From assembly GCA_018242505.1 (NCBI GenBank), contig JAFEBU010000049.1, forward strand, positions 1-64,000: a stretch of DNA of 64,000 nt. Direction: 5' to 3'. This stretch comes from Pseudomonadota bacterium (GTDB lineage: Bacteria > Pseudomonadota > Alphaproteobacteria > Reyranellales > Reyranellaceae). Shown here piece by piece: positions 46,103 through 55,311 of this stretch; within the stretch, counting starts at the first letter, position 1, and each line of letters opens with the position of its first letter. A program made the translations under genes and the position numbers. The notes beneath the pieces are model-generated. The model was not told where the DNA came from. It made no database searches and saw only the letters and a list, made by a program, of their open reading frames with translations.

Positions 46103-47122
46103 TTACTTGTAGATATCCTTGGCCAGCGCCAGCATCGCGTCCTGCTTTTCGGGCGTGGTGGTCCCCATTGCCTTGGTGGCCAGCAGTGGCCGCAAGTCTT
46201 CCGGCACCTTCTCGACAACACCCTTGATCGTCGGGTTGTAGCCGGCATTGGCGAAGACGAGTTGCTGTTCGGGCTCCAGGTAGAAGTTCATGAACAGCCG
46301 GGCCGCATTCGGATGTGGGGCGTTCTTCAGCATTGAGAGCTGGAACAGGATATAGGGCCGCCCTTCGGTCGGGACGATCGCCTTCACCGGCAGGCTCTTG
46401 AGCTGGCTGAGATCCTGCAGCGAAAAGGGAATGTAGAGCGGATATTCACCGCGCGCGGTACGGCGCTCGCTGTTGGCGATATCGCGGGAGAATACGGGCT
46501 TCTGGGCGGCCAGCTTCTCGTGGAACGTCTTGCCGAACTTGTCATACATCACCACGAAGAACACCGCGCCGCCGCCCAGGGCGCGCATGTCGTCTGACAG
46601 GATCTTGCCCGCCCATTTGGGATCGAGAAGATCCTGCCAGCTCTTCGGTTCGTCGGCCGGCTTCACCTGGTTACGATTGACCAGCAGGCAATAGCTGATG
46701 ACCTCGCATGGCACGCGCGTGTCGTCGACTTCGTAGGTCGTCTCGATGTTCTTGAGGTTGGGGATGGGACCGTGCGGCTGGAAGTTGCCGTCACGCAGCA
46801 TCAACCAGGTTGTTGTGGCGCCGTTGTGGTGGATGTCGCCGACGAAGCGGCCGGCGGCCTGTTCGATACGCACCCGCTCGCGCACCTCGCTCGCCCGCGC
46901 CTCGAGCGGCTCGACACTGATTCCGTACTTCTTCTCGAACGCCTGGAAGACCGCCTTGTGGTAGCGTGAGCCGAGCGTCGCAGTATAGATCGTGAGTTTG
47001 CCCTCTTTCTTGGCGCCGTCGACCACCTTCTGCCACTCGGGATCGTCTTGAGCGGCGGCGGTGCGCGCTGCGGCAAAACCTGCGGCCAGCGCCAAGAAAG
47101 TCTTTCTGCTGATCGGCGTCAT
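46103..47122 (-). CDS. Periplasmic solute-binding protein of an iron-type ABC importer
   Basis: 339 residues with an export signal (SRKTFLALAAGFAAARTAAAQ). The fold resembles FbpA-like family 1 binding proteins (KLTIYTATLGSRYHKAVFQAFEKKYGI, PKSWQDLLDPKWAGKILSDD, LEPEQQLVFANAGYNPT). FbpA tyrosine iron ligands are not evident, so another anion or an organic acid is possible. Given the Rieske oxygenase and IclR neighbours, an aromatic or carboxylic acid ligand is my inference. Confidence 0.85.
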   Translation of the reverse strand: MTPISRKTFLALAAGFAAARTAAAQDDPEWQKVVDGAKKEGKLTIYTATLGSRYHKAVFQAFEKKYGISVEPLEARASEVRERVRIEQAAGRFVGDIHHNGATTTWLMLRDGNFQPHGPIPNLKNIETTYEVDDTRVPCEVISYCLLVNRNQVKPADEPKSWQDLLDPKWAGKILSDDMRALGGGAVFFVVMYDKFGKTFHEKLAAQKPVFSRDIANSERRTARGEYPLYIPFSLQDLSQLKSLPVKAIVPTEGRPYILFQLSMLKNAPHPNAARLFMNFYLEPEQQLVFANAGYNPTIKGVVEKVPEDLRPLLATKAMGTTTPEKQDAMLALAKDIYK

Positions 47123-47138
47123 CTTGTCTTTCCTCCCG

Positions 47139-48905
47139 TCAAAGCGTGCTGATCCTTGTCTTGATGAAGCGAAGCTGGAGCCACCTGAACACGAGGACCA
47201 GCACCAGCATGAGCAGCCCGATAACGCTCACGTCCTCGGGCTTGCCCCCAGCCCACATTTTCAGCATCACCACCGACAGGACCTGGGTGCCTGGCGCATA
47301 AAGCAGGATCGACGCGCTGAGCTCGCGCATGATGCCGAAGAACACCAGCACCCAGCCCACGGCGAAGGCAGGCCAGGCGAGCGCGACCAGGACCCGGCCG
47401 AAGGTCTGCCACCAGCCCGCGCCATGCACGCGCGAGCACTCCTCGAGATCGCGCGCGATCTGCTGATAGGCGCTCGAGGTCATGCGCACTGCGACTGGCG
47501 TGCCGAGCGCGACATAAGCCAGCAACAGCGCCCACAGCGTGCCGTAGATCGGAACCGCGTGCGGCAAGATTGCGAAGCCCCACAGGAAGCCGATGCCCAG
47601 CACCATTCCGGGCATCATCCAAGGCAGCCAGGCCAGAAGGTCGATCAGCCGCCGCCCGAACCAGGTCGTTCGGGTCGTGACATAGGCCACGATGCCGCCC
47701 AGTGCCATGGTCGCCGTCGCGCCGGCCACGCCCAGCAGCATGGTGTTGCCCAGCGCCGTCCAGAACTCGTCGTTGGTCCAGATCGAGCGGTAGTGGTCGA
47801 GGGTCAGCATGTCGAGCTGGTAGAAGCCGAAGAACTGGAAAAACGATGAAAGGAGAAGCTGGCCGATCGGCAGGGCGACCGTGGCGACGAAGAAAGCGAT
47901 GCAGACCGAGAAGGTGAGCCATCGCATCCATCCCAGCCGGATCACGTTGGGCGAGTAGCCCTTGCCGGTGACTGTGGTGAAGCTGCGCTTCCTCAGGAGG
48001 CGGGACTGTAGCACCAGCAACAGGAACATCAGCATCATTGCCGCGAATCCGAGCGATGTCGCTGTCTGGTAATCGGGCTGGGCCTGCTGAGTGATCAAAT
48101 TGTAGATCTGGGTGGTGATGACATTGATGTTCACGGGTGTGCCGAAGAACACCGCCGATTCGAACCCCTCCATGCCGCGGATGAAACTCAGGATGAAGGC
48201 GCTGGTCGTGACCGGCAGCATCAGGGCCAGGGTGACCCGCCGGAAGGTCTGCCAGCGCGTGGCGCCCGACATGCGGCTCGATTCCTCGAGCGAGGGGTCC
48301 ATGGCGCGGAAGGCATCGACCACGAACAGGAAGATGAAGGGCGTCGAGTACTGCATCATGTGCCAGATGACGCCGCCATAGGAATAGACGTCGATTAGTG
48401 TGCTGTCCGTGCCGGCGAGCCAGCGCCAAACCAGATTGATCGTACCGACCTGGGCGTTGCCGAGCATGGCCCAGGCTGTTGCGGTCAGGATCGGCGGAAG
48501 GAAGAAGGGAAGCGTGATCAGGACCTCGAGGGTGCCGCGCGCAGGCGTGTCGGTCCGCGCGACGATCCAGGCCAACAGGATTGCAAGCACCATCGACAGG
48601 ATGGTCTTGACCAGCGAGATGCCGACGGTGTTGCCGAGGATCTGCAGGTTCTGCGCGGTCAGGAGCCCGGCATAACCATCGAGGTTGAATTCGCCGGAGA
48701 TGCCCGGCGGCGTCGAATGCAAGCTGCCGTACAGCAGCATGACCATCGGATAGAGCGACAGAAAGGCGAGCAGCAACAGCAGGAGAACGATGCCGGCCGG
48801 GCGGCCGAGACGCGACAGCCGGGCCCGCGTGGCAAGGGTGTCCGCTGGTTCGACGCCGGCAACCGCCAGCGGGTCTGAAGGCCGTTCGAGCGCAGCCCAG
48901 CCCAT
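47139..48905 (-). CDS. ABC transporter permease, FbpB-type double permease
   Basis: 588 residues with about twelve membrane helices and two ATPase-contact EAA loops, EESSRMSGATRWQTFRRVTL and EECSRVHGAGWWQTFGRVLV. The two permease units are therefore fused in one chain, as in FbpB and ThiP. The first 35 residues are cytoplasmic. It lies between the Rieske oxygenase and the binding protein genes, 16 bases from the latter. Confidence 0.92.
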   Translation of the reverse strand: MGWAALERPSDPLAVAGVEPADTLATRARLSRLGRPAGIVLLLLLLAFLSLYPMVMLLYGSLHSTPPGISGEFNLDGYAGLLTAQNLQILGNTVGISLVKTILSMVLAILLAWIVARTDTPARGTLEVLITLPFFLPPILTATAWAMLGNAQVGTINLVWRWLAGTDSTLIDVYSYGGVIWHMMQYSTPFIFLFVVDAFRAMDPSLEESSRMSGATRWQTFRRVTLALMLPVTTSAFILSFIRGMEGFESAVFFGTPVNINVITTQIYNLITQQAQPDYQTATSLGFAAMMLMFLLLVLQSRLLRKRSFTTVTGKGYSPNVIRLGWMRWLTFSVCIAFFVATVALPIGQLLLSSFFQFFGFYQLDMLTLDHYRSIWTNDEFWTALGNTMLLGVAGATATMALGGIVAYVTTRTTWFGRRLIDLLAWLPWMMPGMVLGIGFLWGFAILPHAVPIYGTLWALLLAYVALGTPVAVRMTSSAYQQIARDLEECSRVHGAGWWQTFGRVLVALAWPAFAVGWVLVFFGIMRELSASILLYAPGTQVLSVVMLKMWAGGKPEDVSVIGLLMLVLVLVFRWLQLRFIKTRISTL

Positions 48906-48989
48906 CCGTGTTTCCTCCCATTGGACGAGGCAGCAAGCCCTGCCTCGCCGGACCGTGTGGCGGCCGTCTTCCGCGACCGCTCGAGTCCG

Positions 48990-50318
48990 CTATTCGGCGG
49001 CCAGGGGCATCCGTGTCAGGAGTCCGAGAGGACTCTTGGCCGTTTGCAGCCTCTCGGCATAGGCGGCGAGCCAGTCGATCTTGTCGGAAGCTACGAACGC
49101 GCCTCCGCGCGCGCCGCGATAGATGTCGGGATTGTCGACTGTCGCCGGCACGGTCCCGTCCTTCATGTGCGTCTGCACCGCATCGAGCACGCGCTTGCGG
49201 GTGAGGGCGATCATTCGGTCCGACGGCGCCAGATGTTCGAGCGAGCGGTCGACGATCTCGCCCATGCATTCGACCGCCGCCTGGTCCTGCCGGCCGATAC
49301 CCTGGATGCCGGTATAGTTGACGTTCTTTTGCATCTCGCGATCGATGAAGTAGTCGTTCTCGCGCCGCGCAACGAGGCGATGCCGGCCGTACCAGTCGGT
49401 GGTGTTGGGCAGGTACTTGGCATCGGGCGCCAGGCCCGGAATCCACTCGCCGGTCTTCAGTATCTCGAGCGGCCGGGTCTTCTGCTTCCAGGCGAGGTTG
49501 TAGGTCATGGTGTGCGTGTCATCCATGGGCACGTTCAGGGTGCAGGCGACCTGGTCCTCGAACGAACCGTTGGGCGTCAGCGTGATGAACGGGAACATGA
49601 AGTGGGCGAAGCGATAATAATATTCGCCCGGTTCGGATGGCCGGTAGGCCGCGTACATCGTGCCCCACTCGGTCTCGGTCGCCTTGTATTCGGGCGCGCG
49701 GCTGCCGACGCTCCATTTGTGGATGGTGCCGGGATCGACATCCTCGACCTTGAGGCTGCCGATGTGCAGGAAGCCGAAGTGCGAGGTGTCGATATCGCCT
49801 TCGAGCGACTGGAACCAGTTGCACTCGCGCTGATGCACGCGCGTAAAGCGGTCTTCCTCCGGCAGCATCAGGATCTCGAGGCTGGGCAGCGGCGGCGGCA
49901 CGGCCCGTTTGCCCATGTAGGTCCAGACGAGGCCTGCGCGCTCCACGACCTTGTAGGCTTTCGCCTTGATGCGGTGCTTGAAGTCCTGGGATGGCGGCAC
50001 GTTCGGCATGTCCGTGCAGTTGCCTTCGACGTCGAACTTCCAGCCGTGATAGACGCAGCGCAGGCCGCCTTCCTCGTTGCGGCCGAAGAACAGCGACGCG
50101 CAGCGATGCGGGCAGCGATGCTCCATGATGCCGACCCGGCCCTCGGTGTCGCGGAAGGCGATGAGCTGTTCGCCCAACAACAGAAGCCGCATCGGCTCGC
50201 CGTCCGACTTCAACTCGGACGAGAGACATGCCGGAACCCAGTATTCGCGCATGAGATTGCCCATGGGCGTGCCGGGTCCGGTGCGGCACAGCATTTCGTT
50301 ACTGGCTGCAGTTAGCAT
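48990..50318 (-). CDS. Rieske non-haem iron oxygenase, alpha subunit
   Basis: 442 residues. The 2Fe-2S Rieske ligands are Cys69-x-His71 and Cys88-x2-His91 (HRCPHRC, CVYHGWKFD). The mononuclear iron histidines are His180 and His185 in GDIDTSHFGFLH. The sequence resembles phthalate 4,5-dioxygenase-type (class IA) and demethylase-like oxygenases; a separate reductase is required and none is in the window. ATG 50318 follows GGAGGA. It is first in the operon with an ABC importer. Confidence 0.92.
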   Translation of the reverse strand: MLTAASNEMLCRTGPGTPMGNLMREYWVPACLSSELKSDGEPMRLLLLGEQLIAFRDTEGRVGIMEHRCPHRCASLFFGRNEEGGLRCVYHGWKFDVEGNCTDMPNVPPSQDFKHRIKAKAYKVVERAGLVWTYMGKRAVPPPLPSLEILMLPEEDRFTRVHQRECNWFQSLEGDIDTSHFGFLHIGSLKVEDVDPGTIHKWSVGSRAPEYKATETEWGTMYAAYRPSEPGEYYYRFAHFMFPFITLTPNGSFEDQVACTLNVPMDDTHTMTYNLAWKQKTRPLEILKTGEWIPGLAPDAKYLPNTTDWYGRHRLVARRENDYFIDREMQKNVNYTGIQGIGRQDQAAVECMGEIVDRSLEHLAPSDRMIALTRKRVLDAVQTHMKDGTVPATVDNPDIYRGARGGAFVASDKIDWLAAYAERLQTAKSPLGLLTRMPLAAE

Positions 50319-50351
50319 GTGTTTCCTCCAATTCGTCCGCTTACCGGACTT

Positions 50352-50359
50352 TCGTACGA
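50352..50359. promoter_or_regulatory. Palindrome at the Rieske promoter start site, possible IclR operator
   Basis: TCGTACGA is a perfect 8-base palindrome within AAATCGTACGAAA (minus strand), directly next to the -10 element and overlapping the predicted transcription start. A further TCCG-GTAAG-CGGA symmetry follows at 50337-50349. The position suits a repressor or activator of the operon, which encodes its own IclR-family regulator. Confidence 0.45.
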
Positions 50360-50387
50360 TTTTAGCAGATGAGGCGTCTTTCGCCAA
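50359..50387 (-). promoter_or_regulatory. Sigma-70-type promoter of the Rieske-ABC-IclR operon
   Basis: On the minus strand TTGGCG (50387-50382), 17 bases, TAAAAT (50364-50359). The predicted start near 50352 leaves about 33 bases before the ATG, including the GGAGGA ribosome site. The spacing and -10 are good, with a moderate -35, as expected for a regulated promoter. Confidence 0.6.
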
Positions 50388-50462
50388 TGAATCTCGGGCG
50401 CGAGCGCGTTTGCTATCGCGAAAGTGAGGCTCGGTTGGACGACGGCCGGGCGGCCGGTACGG

Positions 50463-51056
50463 TCAGACGCTTGCGGGTTTGCGCAGCGGCCACATCCGGG
50501 CGAGGTCGCCGGTGGGGTTGGAATAGGTCGCGAAGTCGGTCTTGCCGCGCGCGTCGTGGAAATGCGCCAATGCCCAGGCCACGGTCGGGAAGGCGAGTTG
50601 CTCCCACGGGATGTCGGCCCAGTCGACCAACGCGACCTCTTCGCTCTCCACGCCCGGCGCGATGTCGGCATTCACCAAGCGTGCGCGATACATGATATGC
50701 ACCTGGCCGATCCGCGCCACGCTGTACATCGCAAGCAGGCGCTCGATCTCGATAGTGGCGCAGGCTTCCTCGCGCGCTTCGCGCTCGGCGGCCTGCTCGG
50801 TCGTTTCGCCCAATTCCATATAGCCCGCGGGCAGGGTCCAGAAGCCCTTGCGCGGCTCGATCGCACGCTTGGCCAGCAGGATCTTGTCGCCCCAGGTGCA
50901 GACGGCGCCAGCGACGATCTTGGGGTTCTGGTAGTGGATGAACTCGCAGCGCGCACAGACCAGGCGTTCGCGGTTGTCGCCGTCGGGAATGCGCTTCTCG
51001 AAGTGCTCCGGCGGATCCCAGGGGAGCCGCGGCCGATCGGGAAGGGGAGGAGGCAT
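50463..51056 (-). CDS. Nudix hydrolase with N-terminal zinc-ribbon-like motif
   Basis: About 197 residues. The Nudix box is GYMELGETTEQAAEREAREEA, complete with the REEA metal ligands. Before it, a CARCEF CxxC pair resembles the Nudix N-terminal zinc ribbon. Such proteins hydrolyse nucleotide-diphosphate derivatives such as NADH or ADP-ribose. ATG 51056 is chosen because GGGAGG lies 8 bases before it. It begins 18 bases after the pgk stop. Confidence 0.9.
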   Translation of the reverse strand: MPPPLPDRPRLPWDPPEHFEKRIPDGDNRERLVCARCEFIHYQNPKIVAGAVCTWGDKILLAKRAIEPRKGFWTLPAGYMELGETTEQAAEREAREEACATIEIERLLAMYSVARIGQVHIMYRARLVNADIAPGVESEEVALVDWADIPWEQLAFPTVAWALAHFHDARGKTDFATYSNPTGDLARMWPLRKPASV

Positions 51057-51074
51057 GCTCATCGCCTCCCAGTC

Positions 51075-52274
51075 CTACGCTGCCCGGATCAGTGCCGCAA
51101 CGCCCGGCAGGGTCTTGCCCTCCATCCATTCGAGGAAGGCGCCGCCCGCCGTCGAGACATAGGAGAATTTCTCCTCGACGCCCGCAGCGGCAAGGGCGGC
51201 CACGGTGTCGCCTCCGCCCGCGACCGAGAGCAGCTTCTTCGCCGCTGTGAGATCGGCGACGGTCTTCGCCAGGGCCACCGTGCCCTGGTCGAACGGCTTC
51301 ATCTCGAACGCGCCGAGCGGGCCGTTCCAGACCAGAGTCGCGCAGTCGCCGACTTCCTTCTGGTAGAGCGCGATCGATTTCGGTCCGACATCGAGGATCA
51401 TCTGGTCGTCGGGACAGGCGTTGGCGTCGACCACCTTGCTGGGCGCGCCCGCCCTGAACTCGCCCGCGACCACGACATCGACCGGCAGCAGTACGCTGCA
51501 TCTGGCGGCCTTTGCCTTGGCCAGAATCTCGAGCGCGGTCTTGCCCAGGTCTTTCTCCGACAGCGACTTGCCGACGTTGATCCCCTGCGCCTGCAGGAAG
51601 GTGTTCGCCATGCCGCCGCCGATGATCAGCTTGTCGACCTTGCCCACGAGGTTGCCCAGCAGATCGAGCTTGGTCGAGACCTTGGCGCCGCCGACCACCG
51701 CGCAAACCGGCCGCTTCGGGCTGCCCAGCGCCTTGTGCAGCGCCTCGAGTTCAGCCTGCATCAGCCGACCCGCCATCGCCGGCAGGCGATGGGCGACACC
51801 TTCGGTCGAGGCATGCGCGCGATGCGCGGCCGAGAAAGCATCGTTGACGTAGAGATCGCCAAGTGCGGCGAGCTTCTGGACAAAGCCTGGATCGTTCTTC
51901 TCCTCTCCCTTGTGGAAGCGGAGGTTCTCCAGCAGCAGCACGTCGCCCGGCTTCAGCGCGTTCACGGCCGCATCAGCCGTGGGGCCGATGCAATCGCCGG
52001 CGAACGCCACCGGCTTGCCCAGCGCCTTGCTCAACGGCTCGACCAGCGGCTTGAGCGACATCTCGGGCACGTGCTTGCCGTCGGGCCGGCCGAAGTGGCT
52101 GAGCACGATCACCTTGGCGCCCTTTGAGGCGAGCTCGGACAGGGTCGGCGCCGCGCGCTCGATGCGCGTGGCATCGGTCACCTTGCCGGCCTTCATCGGA
52201 ACGTTGAGGTCGACACGCACCAGCACACGCTTGCCCTCGACCTTCTCGTCGTCGATCGTCTTGAAACCGCTCAT
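51075..52274 (-). CDS. pgk: Phosphoglycerate kinase
   Basis: 399 residues. It transfers phosphate between 1,3-bisphosphoglycerate and [94 protein letters not shown] and the GGGDTVAAL phosphate loop are intact. ATG 52274 matches the family start. Its gap, fba and pyk partners are not adjacent in this window. Confidence 0.96.
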   Translation of the reverse strand: MSGFKTIDDEKVEGKRVLVRVDLNVPMKAGKVTDATRIERAAPTLSELASKGAKVIVLSHFGRPDGKHVPEMSLKPLVEPLSKALGKPVAFAGDCIGPTADAAVNALKPGDVLLLENLRFHKGEEKNDPGFVQKLAALGDLYVNDAFSAAHRAHASTEGVAHRLPAMAGRLMQAELEALHKALGSPKRPVCAVVGGAKVSTKLDLLGNLVGKVDKLIIGGGMANTFLQAQGINVGKSLSEKDLGKTALEILAKAKAARCSVLLPVDVVVAGEFRAGAPSKVVDANACPDDQMILDVGPKSIALYQKEVGDCATLVWNGPLGAFEMKPFDQGTVALAKTVADLTAAKKLLSVAGGGDTVAALAAAGVEEKFSYVSTAGGAFLEWMEGKTLPGVAALIRAA

Positions 52275-52318
52275 GACTTCACTCTTCGGAATATCTGGTG
52301 GGCCTGCCCGTCCGCTGC

Positions 52319-52546
52319 CTAGCGCTTCCTGATGACGAACACCAGCACCTCGCCCTCGCGGCTCGTCGAGACCAATTCGTGGCCGGTCTGCCTGCAATAG
52401 GCGGGAAAGTCCTGCTCCGCCGCCGGATCGGTCGCGCGCACCCTGAGAAGGCCGCCGACCGGTAGTTCGCGCAGCTTGCGATTGGCCCGCAGCACGGGCA
52501 GCGGGCAGAGCAATCCGGTGGCGTCGTATTCGAGCGTGTCCGTCAC
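52319..52546 (-). CDS. TusA/SirA-like sulfur-transfer protein
   Basis: 75 residues with the family's CPxP helix ([21 protein letters not shown]; Cys14 is the persulfide cysteine) and a short beta sheet ([27 protein letters not shown]). It may relay sulfur for tRNA or cofactor thiolation. The GTG start at 52546 overlaps the stop of the upstream M48 protease as GTGA, so translation is coupled to it. Confidence 0.85.
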   Translation of the reverse strand: MTDTLEYDATGLLCPLPVLRANRKLRELPVGGLLRVRATDPAAEQDFPAYCRQTGHELVSTSREGEVLVFVIRKR

Positions 52547-53337
52547 GGCGGATGATAGTACTTCATTGCCTCCCGGACCCAAGCCCGGATATCGGCGAGC
52601 CGCTGTTCCGTCGAAGGATGGGTGCTGAGCCAGGTCGCCCCCCGGCCGCCGGGGTCGGCGGCCCGCATGCGTTCCCAAACGCCGACAGCTTCGCTCGGAT
52701 CATACCCCGCCAAGGCCATCAGGATGAGGCCGATATGGTCCGCTTCCGATTCCTGCGTTCGCGACATCGGCAAGAGCACGCCGTACATCGCCCCAACCCC
52801 GAGCGCCGCCATGGCCAATGGCGCCACCGACGAAGTACGCTGGTTGACCGCGAGCGCCACGCCCGCGAGAGCGATGGCGATGCGGGCGGCTTTCTGGTCG
52901 CTTAGTCGTTCGGCGCTGTGACGCGCCAGGGCGTGCGCCACTTCGTGGCCGATCACGGTGGCCATTCCCGCTTCGTTTTGGGTGATCGGGAGCAGACCTG
53001 TGTAAACGATGACCTTGCCGCCAGGCAGGCAGGATGCGTTCAGGGTCCGCTTGTCGATGACTTCGAATTCCCAATCATAGTGCGGCGCCTTCCACATATT
53101 CGGTGGCGGCGTCTCTGCTGCCGCGGCGATGCGCTTGCCGACTTTCTCGATGAGTTCATTGGCGACTTCGTCGTGCGACGGGGTCTCCCGCGCCTGGACT
53201 TGACGGAAGGCCAAGGCGCCAAGCCGACGTTCCTCAGCTTCGCTGACGAGCATCAGCTGCGAACGGCCGGTCACCGGCGCCGATTGGCACCCCGCAAGGA
53301 GTACCGCAGAAAATATTGCGGCAATTATCGAGCGCAA
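52543..53337 (-). CDS. M48-family metalloprotease lipoprotein (copy 1)
   Basis: 264 residues. A lipoprotein signal ([14 protein letters not shown]) anchors it in the envelope. The zinc motif [18 protein letters not shown] and downstream EADHIG glutamate give an intact M48 active site, as in LoiP/BepA-like quality-control proteases. The start is uncertain: TTG 53337 has GGGGGTG upstream, TTG 53355 is also in frame. It is a close paralogue of the next gene. A hairpin covers the ribosome site. Confidence 0.87.
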   Translation of the reverse strand: MRSIIAAIFSAVLLAGCQSAPVTGRSQLMLVSEAEERRLGALAFRQVQARETPSHDEVANELIEKVGKRIAAAAETPPPNMWKAPHYDWEFEVIDKRTLNASCLPGGKVIVYTGLLPITQNEAGMATVIGHEVAHALARHSAERLSDQKAARIAIALAGVALAVNQRTSSVAPLAMAALGVGAMYGVLLPMSRTQESEADHIGLILMALAGYDPSEAVGVWERMRAADPGGRGATWLSTHPSTEQRLADIRAWVREAMKYYHPP

Positions 53338-53340
53338 GGC

Positions 53341-53368
53341 ACACCCCCGTAGCAACCGTAGGGGGTGT
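53341..53368 (-). promoter_or_regulatory. Hairpin overlapping the ribosome site of the first M48 gene
   Basis: ACACCCCC and GGGGGTGT form a perfect 8-bp stem with a 12-base loop in the 81-base space between the two protease genes. On the minus strand the second arm contains the GGGGGTG that would act as ribosome site for TTG 53337. The structure could therefore limit translation of the downstream copy, or simply act as a weak terminator; no T-run follows. Confidence 0.45.
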
Positions 53369-53418
53369 CCGCTCAGGAGTCGAGGTGAAGCGCCTTTGCC
53401 ATTTGCTTCAAATGTATT

Positions 53419-54231
53419 TTACGGCTTGCGGTAGTATCGCATCGCCTCAGGCACCCAGCGGCGGATGTTCTCGATGCGGGTCTCGTCGGCCGGATGGGTG
53501 CTGAGCCACTCGGCCTGCTGGCCGCCCTTGTTCGCGGCGCGCATGCGCTCCCACAGGCCGATCGCCTCGTGCGGATCGTAGCCCGCACGCGCCATCAGCA
53601 CGAGGCCGATGTGATCGGCTTCCGCTTCCTGAGTGCGCGACATCGGCAGCAGGATGCCGACGCTGGCGCCCGCTCCCATGGCGGCGATCACCAGCGGCGA
53701 ATAGGACGCCGTGCGCTGGTTGCTGGAGGTGCCGAGAGCGATGGCCGCCGCGGCCACTCCGGCGGAAACAAGGGTCTGGTCGCTCAGCCGCTCGGCGCTG
53801 TGACGTGCCAGCGCATGGGCGACCTCGTGGCCGATGACGGTCGCGAGGCCCGCTTCGTTGCGCGTGATCGGCAGCAGGCCTGAGTAGACCGCGATCTTGC
53901 CGCCGGGCAGGCAGAAGGCATTGGGAACGTTCTTCCTGATCGCATGAAACTCCCAATGATAATGCGGCGCCCGCCACATCTCTTCCGGCGGGGACTCGGC
54001 TGCGGCCGCGATGCGGCGGCCGACCTTCTCGACCAGCGCGTTGAACTCGGCGTCATGCGAGGCCGGTTCCTGGGACAGCACCTGGCGATAGGCCTGCAAT
54101 CCCATCTCGCGCTCCTCGCTCTCGCTCACGAGCATGAGTTGGGAACGGCCGGTGACCGGCGCCGACTCGCACGCTGACAGCACGGTCGCCATGCCGCCAA
54201 GCGCGATCATAAATCGCAGGATCGTGTGCAT
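53419..54231 (-). CDS. M48-family metalloprotease lipoprotein (copy 2)
   Basis: 270 residues with a lipobox (LGGMATVLSACES) followed by [19 protein letters not shown], shared almost exactly with copy 1. The zinc site [18 protein letters not shown] and EADHIGLVLMARAGYDP are intact. M48 lipoproteases degrade misfolded outer-membrane proteins in E. coli. Head-to-tail placement and similarity point to tandem duplication. It lies 112 bases downstream of hemC on the same strand. Confidence 0.9.
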   Translation of the reverse strand: MHTILRFMIALGGMATVLSACESAPVTGRSQLMLVSESEEREMGLQAYRQVLSQEPASHDAEFNALVEKVGRRIAAAAESPPEEMWRAPHYHWEFHAIRKNVPNAFCLPGGKIAVYSGLLPITRNEAGLATVIGHEVAHALARHSAERLSDQTLVSAGVAAAAIALGTSSNQRTASYSPLVIAAMGAGASVGILLPMSRTQEAEADHIGLVLMARAGYDPHEAIGLWERMRAANKGGQQAEWLSTHPADETRIENIRRWVPEAMRYYRKP

Positions 54232-54343
54232 GCGGCGATTCTAGAGGGTGTGCCTGACGCGGTCGAGCGCGATGGAATGCCTGGGCAGACCAGCCGCACC
54301 GCTTCGGATACGATCCAACCCACCTCACTTCGGGACCAAACAC

Positions 54344-55267
54344 CTAGGCCATGAGGAAATCGGGTCCCCCGCGGCGCTTGAGCTCCTCGCCGACATCGCG
54401 ACCCAACCGCTCTGCGTCGGAGGAGGCCCCCCGCCGCTCGGTGGCGATGAGATGCGACCCGTCGGGCTTGGCGATCAGGCCGCGCAGATGAAGCGTACCA
54501 TCCGTTGCGAGCACGGAGTGGCCCGCGATCGGCGTGCGGCAGGAGCCGTCGAGCACCGCGAGCATCGCATGCTCGGCCGCGACGCGGATCGCGGTCGGCG
54601 CATGATCGATCATGGCGAGCCATGCGCGCGTTTGCGCATCATCGGCACGGCACTCGATGCAGACCGCCCCCTGGCCGACGGCCGGCAGAATTTCCTCTTC
54701 CGGAACCGGCGTTCCGGCAACGAGGCCCAGCCGCTTCAGGCCGGCGAGGGCAAGCAGGGTCGCGTCGGCCGCACCGGCTTCCAGCTTGGCGAGGCGTGTG
54801 TCGACATTGCCGCGGAAGTTCACGATTTTCAGATCGGGCCGGCGATAGAGAAGCTGCGCCTTGCGGCGGAGTGCCGAGGTGCCGACGACCGCGCCGGACT
54901 TGAGGTCGGCGATGCGCTTGACGTCGCCCGCGATCAGCACGTCGCGCGCATCCTCCCGCGGCAGGAAGGCCGCGATCACGAGGCCCGTCGGCTGCGCCGT
55001 CGGCATGTCCTTCATGCTGTGGACGGCGGCGTCGATGCGGCCGGCGAGCAGCGCTTCCTCGATCTCCTTGACGAACAGGCCCTTGCCGCCCGCCTCGGCG
55101 AGGGGGCGATCCTGGATCGCATCGCCGGTGGTGCGGATCGCCACGATCTCGATGGCGTCAGGCATCGCCAATGCCGGCATGGCGGCGAGCGCATCGCGCA
55201 CCAGCCCGGCCTGCGTGAGAGCGAGCTTGCTGCCGCGCGTACCGAGACGCAGGAGGGGCGTGGTCAT
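54344..55267 (-). CDS. hemC: Porphobilinogen deaminase (hydroxymethylbilane synthase)
   Basis: 307 residues. It polymerises four porphobilinogens in haem synthesis. Visible are LRLGTRGSKLALTQA, VHSMKDMPT, GTSALRRKAQLLYRRPDL, NFRGNVDTRLAKL and the dipyrromethane-cofactor cysteine in LDGSCRTPIAGH. ATG 55267 matches the family start. The uroporphyrinogen III synthase gene (hemD), a frequent follower, is not present; M48 genes follow instead. It is divergent from tsaD across 44 bases. Confidence 0.95.
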   Translation of the reverse strand: MTTPLLRLGTRGSKLALTQAGLVRDALAAMPALAMPDAIEIVAIRTTGDAIQDRPLAEAGGKGLFVKEIEEALLAGRIDAAVHSMKDMPTAQPTGLVIAAFLPREDARDVLIAGDVKRIADLKSGAVVGTSALRRKAQLLYRRPDLKIVNFRGNVDTRLAKLEAGAADATLLALAGLKRLGLVAGTPVPEEEILPAVGQGAVCIECRADDAQTRAWLAMIDHAPTAIRVAAEHAMLAVLDGSCRTPIAGHSVLATDGTLHLRGLIAKPDGSHLIATERRGASSDAERLGRDVGEELKRRGGPDFLMA

Positions 55268-55311
55268 GGCGCTCTCTAGCGCAGCGGGGCGTCGGAGGCT
55301 AGAAGAGCCAC

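Noticed and set aside
47119..49446. A 775-codon minus-strand frame overlapping the permease and oxygenase genes
   Set aside because: The overlapping frame of the double permease has a full membrane-protein pattern with two EAA loops; the longer frame is Arg/His/Pro-rich shadow sequence.
52543..54231. A single protease gene broken into two
   Set aside because: Both copies have full length, their own lipobox and their own zinc site, so they are duplicates and not fragments.
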